The notes under the pieces: generated by a model
What the model was told of the DNA's origin: nothing
The model's input: the letters and a program-made list of their open reading frames with translations, nothing else
Databases searched by the model: none
Shown: piece by piece, positions 1 to 12,364 of the stretch
Numbering within the stretch: position 1 is the stretch's first letter
Layout: each line of letters begins with the position of its first letter
From: Clarkia xantiana subsp. parviflora
Lineage: Eukaryota > Streptophyta > Magnoliopsida > Myrtales > Onagraceae
Assembly: GCA_036873135.1 (NCBI GenBank)
Contig: JAPTYO010000008.1
Location: 34,126,761 to 34,190,760, forward strand
Direction: 5' to 3'
DNA length: 64,000 nt
Translations under genes and position numbers: made by a program

Positions 1-299
1 TAGCTTACTGTATGGGCCTTGAGCTTGACTTGGAGAATCAACATATTCATCTTCTTCAAATGGATTTCATTGTTCTTGAGTGATGTCTAAAGTTCCGAGG
101 CTGATTATTATTTTCGAACAGGGCCTGCCCAAGAGAGACTGAGGCCTAAAGCTAAAATTTAATTCGGGGCCTTCCTTTTTTTATAAAATATTTAAATTGA
201 CTACTCAGAAAGTGTTTATTTAAAATTTGTTCTTCGAACTTTTAAAGAAGCAAAATCGTTAATTAAATGTTTATAGTCAATTTTTTTTTTCTAAAATTT
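1..299. other. AT-rich intergenic DNA
   Basis: No convincing coding, RNA or repeat signal is visible in this edge segment. It is AT-rich with short poly-T runs. Confidence 0.5.
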
Positions 300-830
300 C
301 ATTTTCAATTGGGAAAAGTATGTAAAACATGCAACATGTTTGAAAAAGATGGTTTTATGGACCAATATATTTTAAAATGTATAACATGTTTGAAAAAGAT
401 GGTTTTATGGACCAATATTGTTCAAAATGTACAATATGTTTACAAATATGGTAAAATGTCATTTCATAAACTTGTTGTCAATTGTCCCGCTAAGTAACAC
501 GTGGGGCCACATTTTTAGAAAATAATAATAGTAATTAAAAAAAGAGATTAATTTATACATAATAATAATTATAATGGGTGGATGTAGATAATAATAATAA
601 TTATTATTATATTTTAAAAACGTGATCCGCACATGTCCACTTAACGAGACTATTGATAACAAGTGGACGGTATGTCATTTTACCATCTTTTGTAAGCTTT
701 TTGTACACTTTAAGACATATTGGTCCATAAAACCATATTTTTCAAACAGTTGTACATTTTAAAACATTGGTCCATAAAACCATCTTTTTCAAACATGTTG
801 CATATTTTACATACTTTTACCTTTTCAATT
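300..830. repeat. Foldback (inverted-repeat) MITE-like element
   Basis: Two long imperfect inverted arms of about 190-200 bp face each other. The left arm (about 300-505) reads through the motif GTTTTATGGACCAATAT, and the right arm (about 628-822) carries its reverse complement ATTGGTCCATAAAAC in the same order, including flanking tracts that mirror each other (CAATTGGGAAAAGTATG against CATACTTTTACCTTTTCAATTG). Each arm holds the roughly 52-bp motif twice in tandem, and the loop is AT-rich. This is the form of a foldback or Mutator-like MITE. No protein is encoded and no clear target duplication was found, so the superfamily is open. Confidence 0.65.
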
Positions 831-1229
831 GATAATATAGTTAATCAATTTAATAGAAAGTGACTTTTTTTTTCTTTTTGTACTGAACATTTTATTTATC
901 ATATGTTGAAGTAGATTAAACTATATATATAATAACTATGAGGCCTCATTTTTATTTGGAAAATAAACTCTAGCTTTAATGGTCTTACCATTAGGACGGT
1001 ACTGTTTTCGAAAATAATCGAACCAAAAGTTGATGGCGCCCACCGTAATAGTTTCAGAGAACAGAGCCCAATTTCAAAAGGCCTCACTTTCGGCCTGTTT
1101 AGTTTCCAAGTCTCTGTCATTGCACTCTTCCATTCAACCACGAGCACGCACGCACCGCTTACAATCGCATTATCAATCACACGGAAGGAAAATTAGGACA
1201 GACGTAGTGGGAAGGAATGCAGCATAATT

Positions 1230-1868
1230 ACAGCATCGATTCGATATAGTGTCTCTTCTTCAAGATCGAGTGATTCTAGGGTTTCTGTCTTCGATCGACT
1301 TAAGCTCCCTCGCCATCGGTTCACTAGTCTCCGTGGTTTCTTCACCAGAAGGTACAGTTTGCTTATGCTCTACTCATCAAATTCCGATTCGATGCTTGAA
1401 ATCGCAGCCAGATTAATTGATTAGGCATTGCGAGACTACAAATTTTGATAGGAGCTCTCAGCTGTTTGGCTGCTGATGAAATTATGATGTGAAATGGGAA
1501 ATAAAAGAGAATCGTAGATGATGCTTTATTTTGTGATGTCGCATCACCATGCTATCTGTTCTCCCTTTCTCTGCCGCGATTCTTGTCTCTTTCTGATGTG
1601 CTCATCGTCGTGGCTGGTGATTCTTGCAGGTGCACGAGGTGGGTAGTTATTTAGCTGACTCGTTGAGGACGGCTGTGGTATTTAAGAAGTGAAGGGCGAC
1701 TTTGCAAAATAGACCCGGTACCGTTTGGGTTGCTGCAAATGCCGGAGGAGGATCTGATAGAGCTCAAGTTCCGATTGTATGATGGATCAGATATTGGTCC
1801 ATTCCAATACTCACCGACATCCACTATAGGCGTGGTCAAGGATAGAATTGTTGTTGAATGGCCAAAGG
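1230..1868 (+). other. 5' UTR exons and UTR intron of the MUB gene
   Basis: A leader intron is predicted from the donor AG|GTACAG at 1352 to the acceptor TTCTTGCAG ending at 1629. The second leader exon runs straight into the start codon at 1739. A telo-box-like TAGGGTTT lies at 1277-1284 in the upstream leader exon, common in plant housekeeping genes. The transcription start is not defined by the sequence; about 1230 is a guess. Leader introns of this kind often raise expression in plants, but that is general knowledge and not shown here. Confidence 0.5.
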
Positions 1869-3616
1869 GTCAGTCAGCTTCTTTCTGGGCTATGTTCTTT
1901 TGCAATTATCGTTTTTTTTTTTCTGTTGGAATTTCGCCATGATGGGGTAATTAGCTGATAATTTGGTCACGCTGAGTGAGTTATTAATCATGAAGCATAG
2001 TGATGACTTCGCCTCAAGCTACAAAATGATTTGTATTGTTATTGGATCTAAAATTCATATTCTTCTCTGATTAAGCAGTTCATCTGTTTTTAGCCCCTTG
2101 TCACTGCTTCAGATAGTTAAGCTGAAACCGGATATTATCAAAGAATTTAGATTCACACATGTATGGTTATGGTTAGAGTGCAAGAGCACCCTTTTCTTAG
2201 CATGGTTATCTGTTGAAGTGTTCTTCCTCTTATACTATAACGCAGAGGGGCTAAAATTCTTTTACTATAGAAAACGCAGAGGGGCTAAAATTCTTTTACT
2301 ATAACCTTGTAATTTGATTTTTTCCCTTCCATCTCATTCCAGAATATTCACCACTATTCTAGCCAACAAAGAATAATTATTGCCCCCATGAATACCGTAT
2401 GATACGGTATTCATGGGAATTTTGCTAATTGTTTGGATAACTGGAAAGTGGAAATAAGAGACACTATAGAAAACGCAGAGGGGTTAAAATTTTTTTACTA
2501 TAACCTTGTAATTTGATTTTTTCCCTTCCATCTCATTCCAGAATATTCACCACTTTTCTAGCCAACAAAGAATAATTATTGCCCCCATGAATACCGTATG
2601 ATACGGTATTCATGGGAATTTTGCTAATTGTTTGGATAACTGGAAAGTGGAAATAAGAGACACTATAAGAGATGGTCAAGGGATGACATAAATCCAGTCT
2701 TTAATGATGAGGTGTGATTATTTCATGGCATTCTATGTGTTAGTGTTATTGACTGATGGTCTTACTGGATGGGTCTTCATTATGTCAATAACTTGAGAGC
2801 AAGGATACTGGATATTCATGAAAATTGTAGCTAAACTTATGGCTGAAAGGAATTTTTCCATGCATCACGGGCTTCTTGTTATCTACATTTTGATCATGAG
2901 ACAGCAGTATTCGTTAGTTCTGTTCGTATACCTTCTCTTGAAGTTCTCTTATATATGTCGCAGATAAGAAAATAGCACCCAAGTCTGCAAATGATATCAA
3001 GCTGATAAACGCTGGGAAAATATTGGAAAACAACAAGACGGTTGGGCAATGTAAGGTACCTTTTGGAGAGCTTCCAAAAGCAGTTATTACCATGCATGTG
3101 GTAGTGCAGCAGACCTTAGCAAAAGCAAAGACAGGTATATCTTATACTAGAGAACTATAATCCTTTAATGGGACACTTCCCAGGTGAAATTAGTGTGTTT
3201 ACACTAAAGTAACCAAAATGTGACATGTATCCCATTTAGTCGCTTAGCTTAGGGTTCACCCATTCTTGTAGGTTTTTAGAAACACATAAAACTGGCTTAT
3301 GAGATATGTCATTGAATTTAGGAAAACGTTGATTTGGTTCTTGATCTTCAATAATATAAGGTTGATATGTTTTGAAAATCGAATCTTTTTCGGCAGAAAC
3401 ATTCATAATCTTTCAAATACAAATGACTATAGGGAATAGGGGGATCCCACAGCATGTGCAAAGTGCAAAGGAGATGTTGGGATTGTGGCAGAATTTGGGA
3501 TGAATTGATTAGACACTTGGGATCCTCTGACAGAAAAGTTTGTGTTTTTTGGGTGTGCAGAAAAGAAGGTGGAGGAAGTATCAAGAAAAGCAATGTGCCA
3601 ATGCAGCATACTGTAG
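1739..3616 (+). CDS. MUB: Membrane-anchored ubiquitin-fold protein (MUB), three coding exons
   Basis: Coding exons are 1739-1868, 2964-3134 and 3561-3616. All introns are GT-AG and the phases agree, giving 118 residues, the usual length for the family. The N-terminus (MPEEDLIELKFRLYDG) opens the ubiquitin-like beta-grasp fold; exon 2 carries the INAGKILENNKTVGQC and VITMHVVVQ segments typical of MUBs. The protein ends CQCSIL, a CaaX box (CSIL) with a second cysteine two residues earlier, which in this family directs prenylation and often S-acylation to the plasma membrane. MUBs bind a subset of E2 ubiquitin-conjugating enzymes at the membrane; they lack the C-terminal Gly-Gly and are not conjugated. 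The start is the first ATG in frame after the leader intron. It looks most like the MUB3/4/5 group from memory. No break is visible. Confidence 0.93.
2239..2667 (+). repeat. 199-bp tandem duplication inside MUB intron
   Basis: A 199-bp unit (2265-2463) is followed directly by a near-identical copy (2464-2662). A shorter motif with AACGCAGAGGGGCTAAAATT is also doubled at the left edge (2239-2304). Each 199-bp copy contains a perfect palindrome with 15-bp arms and a 3-nt loop (2385-2417 and 2584-2616), beginning CCCATGAATACCGTA. The duplication lies wholly in the first coding intron and leaves splice sites untouched. Confidence 0.9.
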
Positions 3617-4709
3617 TAAATAAATATCAGAGGGGCGGATGAACATGGATGTAAGTGTTACTTAATGAAGTTTGGAAAAAATGAGCTACGGAGATGATGG
3701 TAAGTTGGCTTCCAGATTGTTTGTTATATTGATTAGTGGGAGCCTGGGAGGGGTGTGGTGTTGCAATGGAGTTAGTTGTATAATAATAATGTCTCCTTTC
3801 GTGTCTTCTCTTCTCTACGTGATTCTCCAACGGTCTGTCGTATTCGTTTTTCTTGTAAAGTCGTGTTTTTTGTTTTGTTATAATATATATATATATATAT
3901 ATATGAAGGGTGTTTGGTATTGAAGGGAAACATGTTTATGTATGATTTGAATTTAGTAGTGATTTGGAGTGGGGGGGTTTTTTGGCCATGGAGTTGGTTG
4001 GACCTATAAATGCTTCACATGAGCAGCATTATGTGAATGAAGCCTCTACACTACAGTATTATGTGAAGGAGGCCAAGTGTCGACTGCAGCTAGTTCCTTC
4101 CTCACATTTGCTTGTTAAGTTGTATTGTTTTGTTTTGACATTTATAAATTAAGAAGTCAAAAAAAGTTATAAAATAAATCTAGCTACAAAAAGTATACTA
4201 ATTTGTAGTCTGTAATTAGCAATAAGACACACATTTAAGTATACTAATTTGTGGTCTGTAATTAGCAATAAGTAGAGTCTTGTTTTTGTTTCTACTTGCA
4301 TAAATATTTGTTTTTTCCCAGAAAAGAAAAGGAATTATTTACTTATAATATATATATATGTATATATATAAGAAGAAGGCTATAAAGGAATTGAGTATTG
4401 GAGGTATGTAAATACAGAGCAAGCTTAGCTGCACCACTACTGATGAGTGATGGATAATCTTTTTGTTAATGCAGTGAAGAGTCTGTCAGTCCACACATGA
4501 ATCTGCAGACTTTCTTTACTTCTTCTTCTTCTTCCAGACCAGAAGCTGATAACTATCAGTATCATCCTTCTGCACACACGGATATTTGTTGCCAGGTACG
4601 TAATTAACTCGCCCTTGGATTTGGTGTGGTTCCAAATCTAGCACGTTGCCATGCATATGCATTGCCTGAGCTGAAGAAAATTGCAAATAAATAAAAATTT
4701 TAAAAATAG
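3617..4709. other. 3' flank of MUB, no further gene seen
   Basis: This stretch follows the MUB stop codon. It holds the probable 3' UTR, short TA-rich microsatellites (3882-3904, 4349-4370) and a roughly 40-bp direct repeat around AAGTATACTAATTTGT (4191-4270). No coding region could be supported. Confidence 0.5.
4702..4706 (-). terminator. Pol III T-run terminator for tRNA-Asp
   Basis: On the minus strand five consecutive T residues follow the tRNA 3' end within a few bases, the normal RNA polymerase III stop. Confidence 0.6.
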
Positions 4710-4780
4710 CGCCGTTGCCGGGATCGAACCCGGGTCACCCGCGTGACAGGCGGGAATACTTACCACTATACTACAACGAC
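4710..4780 (-). tRNA. tRNA-Asp (anticodon GTC)
   Basis: On the minus strand the sequence folds as a tRNA: a 7-bp acceptor stem (GTCGTTG with CAACGGC, one wobble pair), D-arm with AGTGGTAAGT, anticodon arm CCGCCTGTCACGCGG with anticodon GTC, and a T-arm with GGTTCGAT. No intron. The 3' end without CCA is CAACGGCG. The T-loop appears one base short: between the CCGGG and CCCGG strands only six bases (TTCGAT) are left where seven are standard. It could therefore be a recently damaged copy, although box A and B regions and a T-run terminator are present. The 3' end is complementary to the first nine bases of the primer sites of elements A1 and B. Confidence 0.88.
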
Positions 4781-4799
4781 CTTGTTGATAGCGTTTAAA

Positions 4800-5160
4800 G
4801 ATATATTATATTAAATTCTGTCAAAACTTTGCAAATGTATAAAATACTAAAATAGTCCTAATCTCTTTTATTTTTGCTAAAAATATTTAATTAACAATGG
4901 AAAAAAGGAACGAGGTTGTGCGTCTCAACTCTCAATTATGGACCAACTTGTATGAGTCTCTTTTCTTTAGTAATATATATTATATATTATTATTCACCTT
5001 TTCTTTACAGCATTAATTGGGGCTTCATCTTTCACCAAAAAAAATAATTGGGGCTTCATCGATTAACATTTCTAGTATGTTTCGTAAAATGGTTTTTTTT
5101 TGTTATTTTTATATATTAATAGAGTAGAAACATTTTAGCAACATTTCAAATTTACATTAT
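4800..5160. other. AT-rich spacer
   Basis: No gene or RNA signal was found. The text is AT-rich with a TA-rich patch at about 4971-4990. Confidence 0.45.
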
Positions 5161-5200
5161 ACTAAGTGCATTTCCCGCGCATCGTGCGCGGTGATTTACC
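5161..5200 (-). mobile_element. Helitron-like 3' terminus (minus strand)
   Basis: Read on the minus strand, a GC hairpin CCGCGC-ACGAT-GCGCGG (plus 5175-5191) stands in very AT-rich DNA and is followed eight bases on by CTTAGT. Helitrons end in a short hairpin about 10 nt before CTRR, inserted before T. The CTTAG end departs slightly from CTRR, so this is a variant or a degenerate end. Flanking element limits are not defined. Confidence 0.4.
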
Positions 5201-5399
5201 AAATATCTATAATTAACAAACTAATATTCGATAAAATTTATAATGACTATTTGTAATATGTTGAAACACTATTTTTAAATAAAATATCAGTCTAACATTT
5301 GAAAAAGTAAACAAAAGACTAAAAATTTTAAAGCATAAAATACAATTGCGCAAATTCACAAATAAATTTTAGATGCCCGTACCACATGCTATCTTTGGT

Positions 5400-5960
5400 C
5401 GTCGGATCCGTGTCAAGCGTCTGTTATTCAACAGATATGAATTCGATGACCACCGACGATATCTCGCCGGAGATGGCTCTGCCATTTAGAGTATAGAATT
5501 ACGTGGGTCCCAATTTGGAAGTGGAACTAGGTCTCCACCACTAGAGAGAGTTCCAATTTTACTGTAGCAGTTCCTACTTTGATGAGTTGGCAGTGACGTG
5601 GCGGGTGAGTTGGAGGAACTAGGAACAAGTAGGAATCGACATGAACAGTAACATGAGTCCCGACTAGTAGAAACTATCACATTTCACTATTCACTTTATA
5701 ATGGCAAAACGGTAATATTTGTTGTCCCAGTCACGCCTAGTGGCGCCTATTCGGCGTCTAGTGGCAAATTTAAGAACTAGGAACTCCCATTTTAGAACAA
5801 GGAACTCCCATTGGAAAGTCAAGTTCCTATTTAATTATTACTATAGGAACCAACAGTAAGTGGAATTAGGAATTAGGAACTCTCTACAATGATAAATTTA
5901 CAACATGAAATTGAGAACTAGAAACTAGGAACTACCATTGGAAGTGCTCTTAGAATTTAG
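5400..5960. repeat. Dispersed-repeat-like tract with GGAACTCCCATT motifs
   Basis: Variants of GGAACTAGGAACTCCCATT and GAACTACCATTGGAAGTGCTCTTAG recur in this stretch, with related reverse-complement pieces near 5500-5600. It looks like a short non-autonomous repeat with decayed ends. No coding potential is visible. Confidence 0.35.
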
Positions 5961-6659
5961 AAGCAGAACAGACACATTAAATAGCAGAAGAAGAGCAAAA
6001 CAACTAAGCAAGACAATGATGGAGCTCTAATTTTGAGCGTAATTTACACGCACAAATCAGATTTTAGGGAGATGACATGGCAAGTAATTAGCAGCCTAAT
6101 AACCTAATTGTAACTAAATTATATAATATATAGATAGTACATTATAAATTTATTCTAATATATTGTTTACATTTGGTGTATAGACATATTTGGTTTAATG
6201 TAGATCCTGAAGCACCCTCCTCTGATACAGTTAAAAACACAGTCTATAAATAAATTACTTAATGTAACAGTTAGACCTAACAGTTGTTACTTACGCGTTT
6301 CCAACGTAACCGTATATACTTATACCATATAATAATCTTAATATTTCTTTTTGGCAAACGCATGCAGGGACACAGTTTCAACAACCTGAGATGCGACACG
6401 ACAAACTCTAAATGTGTCTTCTTTCATCATCCTATGTATTTATTATGTCTACAAATATGTACTAATTTCATATCTATTGTAGACATTCAACAGTTTCCAT
6501 AATGCTATAAATAACAACTACAAACGTAATATTACGACAAATATTTTCACTACAGTGATTTATCATTATTGTTCTTCATTATCGCACTAAGTACATTTCA
6601 ACCATGTAAATATTCCAACTTTATAAATAACTATTTTACACTTTCTATGTATTTACGAT
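5961..6659. other. AT-rich DNA, no gene seen
   Basis: This stretch leads up to the Helitron-like end at 6660. It may be the body of that element, but I see no terminus, ORF or RNA that proves it. Confidence 0.35.
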
Positions 6660-6695
6660 ATCAATCCGCGCGCTGCGCGGGGATTGCTCCCTAGT
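6660..6695 (+). mobile_element. Helitron-like 3' terminus (plus strand)
   Basis: A GC-only hairpin CCGCGC-GCT-GCGCGG (6666-6680) is followed after ten bases by CTAG (6691-6694) and then T, which matches the textbook Helitron 3' end (hairpin, about 10 nt, CTRR, T). No Rep/helicase is nearby, so a non-autonomous copy is likely. The 5' end (TC...) was not located with confidence. Confidence 0.6.
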
Positions 6696-6833
6696 AATAT
6701 AATAAATTAAACATTATGTAGCGATGAGATTAAAGTCGCTATTACTAACCATTTCTTTTTTGCTAGAAAAAAATATTAAATATAGTTGACGTGAGATAAC
6801 ATATATAATAAAAAATAAACTTAGCTCACATTT

Positions 6834-8088
6834 ATATATATATATTAAAAACTTAGCAATAATAGGGACAAAATGTCATGATTTCTCCATAATGCATCCA
6901 CTCTTGTGCTAGTTGCTATTAAATTGAGTTAGAAATTTTTTAAATCATGAGCTAAGAGCCCTAATAGATAAACCTATGATTGCCACACTATCACATTCCT
7001 TTTATATGGAAAAAATAAAAATAGTTACTCGCTTACATATCGTTGCCCATAATCGTTGCGAAAGTACTTTCTAGGTATGTAGAGAGTTACCGTACTACTT
7101 AGGGTCGTCAATGATGTGGTGAAAATCAAGTAACTATGGTTATTCGCACAATTTGCCGCAATGGTTAACCACACCATTATGGTGTGATGCGGTTACGGTA
7201 ATGAATTTTATACACATAATGGTTATGGTTATGATTATCGTATTAAGTCAATAACCACGGTTATAACCATCACCGCTAGCTATATATATACAGTACTATA
7301 CTATAAGTATTAGTCCAATCTTATTTCCAGTTCCTTGCATTCATTCGGTCTAAATCTTCCATTCAATCTTGACCATTGATTTTTCATCCTAAATATTTGG
7401 TCCACTCATTCTATTCCAATCTGAAAAACTTAATATTGTAAAACTTAAAGTCTCAGACTCTCAGTTCACTTCATTCGCAATTAGTTGCGCTGCGCTAGCC
7501 CCAGGTCTTGACTCTCAGAGTGTAAGTATTTTTATTATTATTCTTGTTTATTGATTCATTTTGTTTATGCATCTTGTTTACTTTGTCATGTATAAAACAA
7601 TAAACATATGTTTAATTTGGAGTTTTTGTATGAAACAACGGTATATATATATATAGTAAAAACCGAGCAATAATAGGGACAAAATGTCCTGATTTCTCAA
7701 TAATGCATCCACTCTTGTGCTAGTTGCTATTAAATTTGGTCTGAAAATTTTTAAATCATGAGCTAACAGCCCCAATAGATAAACCTATGATCGCCACACT
7801 ATCACATTCATTTTACATGGAAAAAATAAAAATAGTTATTCGCTTACATAACATTGCTGATAATCGTCGCGAAAGTACTTTCTGGGTATGTAGAGAGTTA
7901 CCGTACTACTTAGGGCCGTCAATGGTGCGGTGAAAATCAAATAATTATGATTATTCGCACATTTTGCCGCAATGGTTAACCGCACCATTATGGTGTGGTG
8001 CGCTTATGGTAAAGAATTTTATACCCATAATGGTTATGGTTATGATTATGGTATTAAGTCAATAACCACTGTTATACCCATCACCGCT

Positions 8089-8150
<62 letters not shown>

Positions 8151-8503
8151 TTATTATATTATAAGTATTAATCCAATCTTATTTCCAGTTCCCACCATTC
8201 ATTCGGTCTAAATCTTCCATTCAATCTTGACCATTGATTTTTCATCCTAAAATATTTGGTCCATTCATTCTATTCCAATATGAAAAATTTAATATTGTAA
8301 AACTCAAAATCTCAGACTCTCAATTCACTTTATTCGCAATTAGTTGCGCTGCGCTTGCCCCAGGTCTTTGCTCTCAGAGTGTAAGTATTTTATTTTTGTT
8401 CTTGTTTACTGATTCATTTTGTTTCTGCGTCTTGTTTACTTTGCCGTGTATAAAACAATGAATGTATGTTTAATTTAGAGTTTTTGTATGAAACAACGGT
8501 GTT
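6834..8503 (+). repeat. Direct duplication of an approximately 0.8-kb unit
   Basis: The block from about 6834 to 7645 is repeated at about 7646 to 8503 with many point differences. Shared landmarks in the same order include CAATAATAGGGACAAAATG, TGCATCCACTCTTGTGC, ATGGTTATGGTTATGATTA and GTATGAAACAACGGT. The second copy carries a long TA microsatellite where the first has a short one. No protein is conserved between the copies, so this is a non-coding repeat duplicated locally upstream of RPL7A. Confidence 0.85.
8092..8148. repeat. (TA)n microsatellite
   Basis: An almost pure TA/AT run of nearly 60 bases, likely polymorphic between individuals. Confidence 0.95.
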
Positions 8504-8748
8504 ATATTATTGTATTAGTTCGAATGTTTATGGTTAAATATTTTAGTTATGATACGAAAAATCATGGTTATGATACGCAAAATCATAACTGCAGTAATTA
8601 TGGTTCAGTATAAATGAAAAAAAAATATAGTATAATTATAGCATTAATAAGCTCACCATACCCAATCCAATCTTCCCCGTACCATACGCAACAGTTTTGT
8701 TGGATATCATCAATTCGATTTAGAAACATTAATTATATAATAGGCTCT

Positions 8749-8849
8749 AAATGGGCCAGAATCAGGATTTACGGAATATTGGGAACATGAGCCCAACGCT
8801 TCTCCGTTTTGCTTGTATGTATATAGTGTCTTCATTAGGTCTAGGGTTT
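8749..8849 (+). promoter_or_regulatory. RPL7A promoter and leader motifs: site II and telo-box
   Basis: TGGGCC at 8752-8757 and a reverse-oriented site II core AGCCCA at 8790-8795 are followed by the telo-box TAGGGTTT at 8842-8849. Site II elements plus a telo-box are the classic pair in plant ribosomal-protein promoters. They sit 70-170 bases before the ATG, at or around the expected transcription start. Confidence 0.65.
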
Positions 8850-8918
8850 CTTTTCCATCTCCTCCAACAATCCGCCCAGCCGTACCTGACGAGCTCCAGC
8901 CGAATTTGCTCCAATCCA

Positions 8919-10670
<1,752 letters not shown>

Positions 10671-10834
10671 GAAATTGTAATCCCTTTCTTTATTTTGGGT
10701 ATATTTTAGTCCCCAAAGTTTATCGTTGGTTTGTTTGTGGTTATGAGCACAAATTTTGTTTCTTTGACAGTGGATTCATAATTTTTATCTCTTTGTTTTT
10801 CCTTTAAATATTTATACCCTTGATGCTATAGTTT
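10671..10834 (+). other. RPL7A 3' UTR
   Basis: T-rich sequence following the stop codon, with no further coding. Polyadenylation site not determined; the dispersed repeat starts near 10835. Confidence 0.5.
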
Positions 10835-10979
10835 TTCCTAGTGCTAGAAACCTAATTTGCTCAGGGATAACAAATTAAACACCTAAGTTTAAAATTGGTC
10901 CACAATTAGAAATTCAGGTTCAGAGGCTTTATTATGAATTAAAAACATAATTTTTACTTACGCCATTTTGGTACTTAAT

Positions 10980-12364
10980 TAGGGCTGGGCAAAAAAACCG
11001 GTTCGGGCGAACCGAACCGGAACCAAACTGGAACCGAACCAATACGAACTGGTTCTGACTGAACCGGTTCTGACTGAACCGGTTCTTAAATGGTTCGGTT
11101 TTGATAAGGAATATATGGAGCGGTTTTTGACTGGTTCAAAACAGGTTTCGAACCGGTTCTGAACCGGTTTTTCAGAACCACTTTTGTTACCTAAAGCCTA
11201 AATTGTTAGATAGTAATACACTCTTACATCCTTTTTTTTTTTGTAGAATAAATAGCTATAGACAAGCCGAGTATCCGACAAGCTCGACTCGACTCAGTTT
11301 ATTCGAGCTCGAACTCGACCGAGCCTTAATTTTTCAAGCTCGAGCTCGACTCGGTGCCATACTTGACATGTTCGAGTTCGGCTCGACTCGGCTCGATAAG
11401 GTTAAAAAATTCAATTAAATTATAAATGGTGCACCTTAGCTGGAGGTCGAACTCGACTAGATTAGGCTTTTGGCTCGAGCTCGAACTCTTCATCGACTCA
11501 TTATATACATATATAATATTATTACGTAAAGCTTGAAAAACTCAAACTCGAACTCGACTCGAATAGGCAAAAAAAAAACTTGATTAGGCTCGCGAGCATC
11601 TCGAGTCGAGTACAAGTGAACTCGAACTCGACTCGATATCAGAAAAAGATCGACTTGACTCGAGTGAGTCGAATTTGAATATTGACCAAGCCGATTTCGA
11701 TAAGCTCACGAGTAGCTTGATTTGTTTACACCATAGGGTAGATCCTTCACTATTTGAGTTTGGTTCATACTGGATATATAGGTGGTCGTAGCAGGTTTGT
11801 TTACTTATATATAGTTATTATATATTATGTTAGCCCAGATCAGTTCTACAATCAATTGAGTTCAGTTTTGAACTCGAAACTTAACTCATAAATAGTTCTA
11901 TATTTTAACTGAGATGATAGATTAACTCGCTTAATATACAAATTTTCAACCAGAGATTTGCTGCACTTTTGAAGTTTGAGCTACGCCTCTTGACGTCGCT
12001 TAAATTCTCGATATTTATATTTTAAATATTTTACTTTTTTATAATTTTAGATTGTTTCTAATTTAGACTTTGATACTCTCTCCTCTGAAGCGATCAATTG
12101 TGTTTATAGTTTGTATTTTGCAAAATTTTTATTGCTTATGGATTATCAACTTGGGTGTGTATTTTGAATTTTAGTGAAAAAAAATGAAAAAAAAGGTTCA
12201 AAACCGGTTCGAACCGGTTCAGAACCGGTTTTGCTATGGTTCGGTTCTAGGACCTAAAATGTGTTTCGGTTCTTACGTGATACAGAAAACCAACTGAACC
12301 TAAAATCCGGTTCCGGTTCGGTTCTGAACCGGTTCGGCCCAGAACCGAACCATGCCCAGCCCTA
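10980..12364. mobile_element. Non-autonomous hAT-type DNA transposon
   Basis: The 1385-bp element has perfect 12-bp terminal inverted repeats TAGGGCTGGGCA and TGCCCAGCCCTA, flanked by the 8-bp direct repeat TACTTAAT (10972-10979 and 12365-12372). An 8-bp target duplication and this TIR type indicate the hAT superfamily. No transposase frame is present. Both subterminal zones (about 10998-11180 and 12195-12345) are packed with AACCGGTTC palindromes, the kind of subterminal repeat that hAT transposases bind. The middle is a different, CTCGA-rich sequence. Confidence 0.88.
11255..11735. repeat. CTCGAGCTCGA-rich segment nested in the hAT element
   Basis: Dense self-complementary words (GCTCGACTCGACTC, TCGAGCTCGAACTCGA, GACTCGAGTGAGTCGA) set this segment off from the CCGGTT-rich ends. 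Such sequence is found in a separate class of small plant inverted-repeat elements, so this may be a nested insertion; no clean target duplication was seen. Confidence 0.4.

Noticed and set aside
1030..1227. Small frame starting MMAPTVIVSENRAQ upstream of MUB
   Set aside because: It lies in the promoter/leader region, has no homologue that I recognise, and does not connect to the MUB exons.
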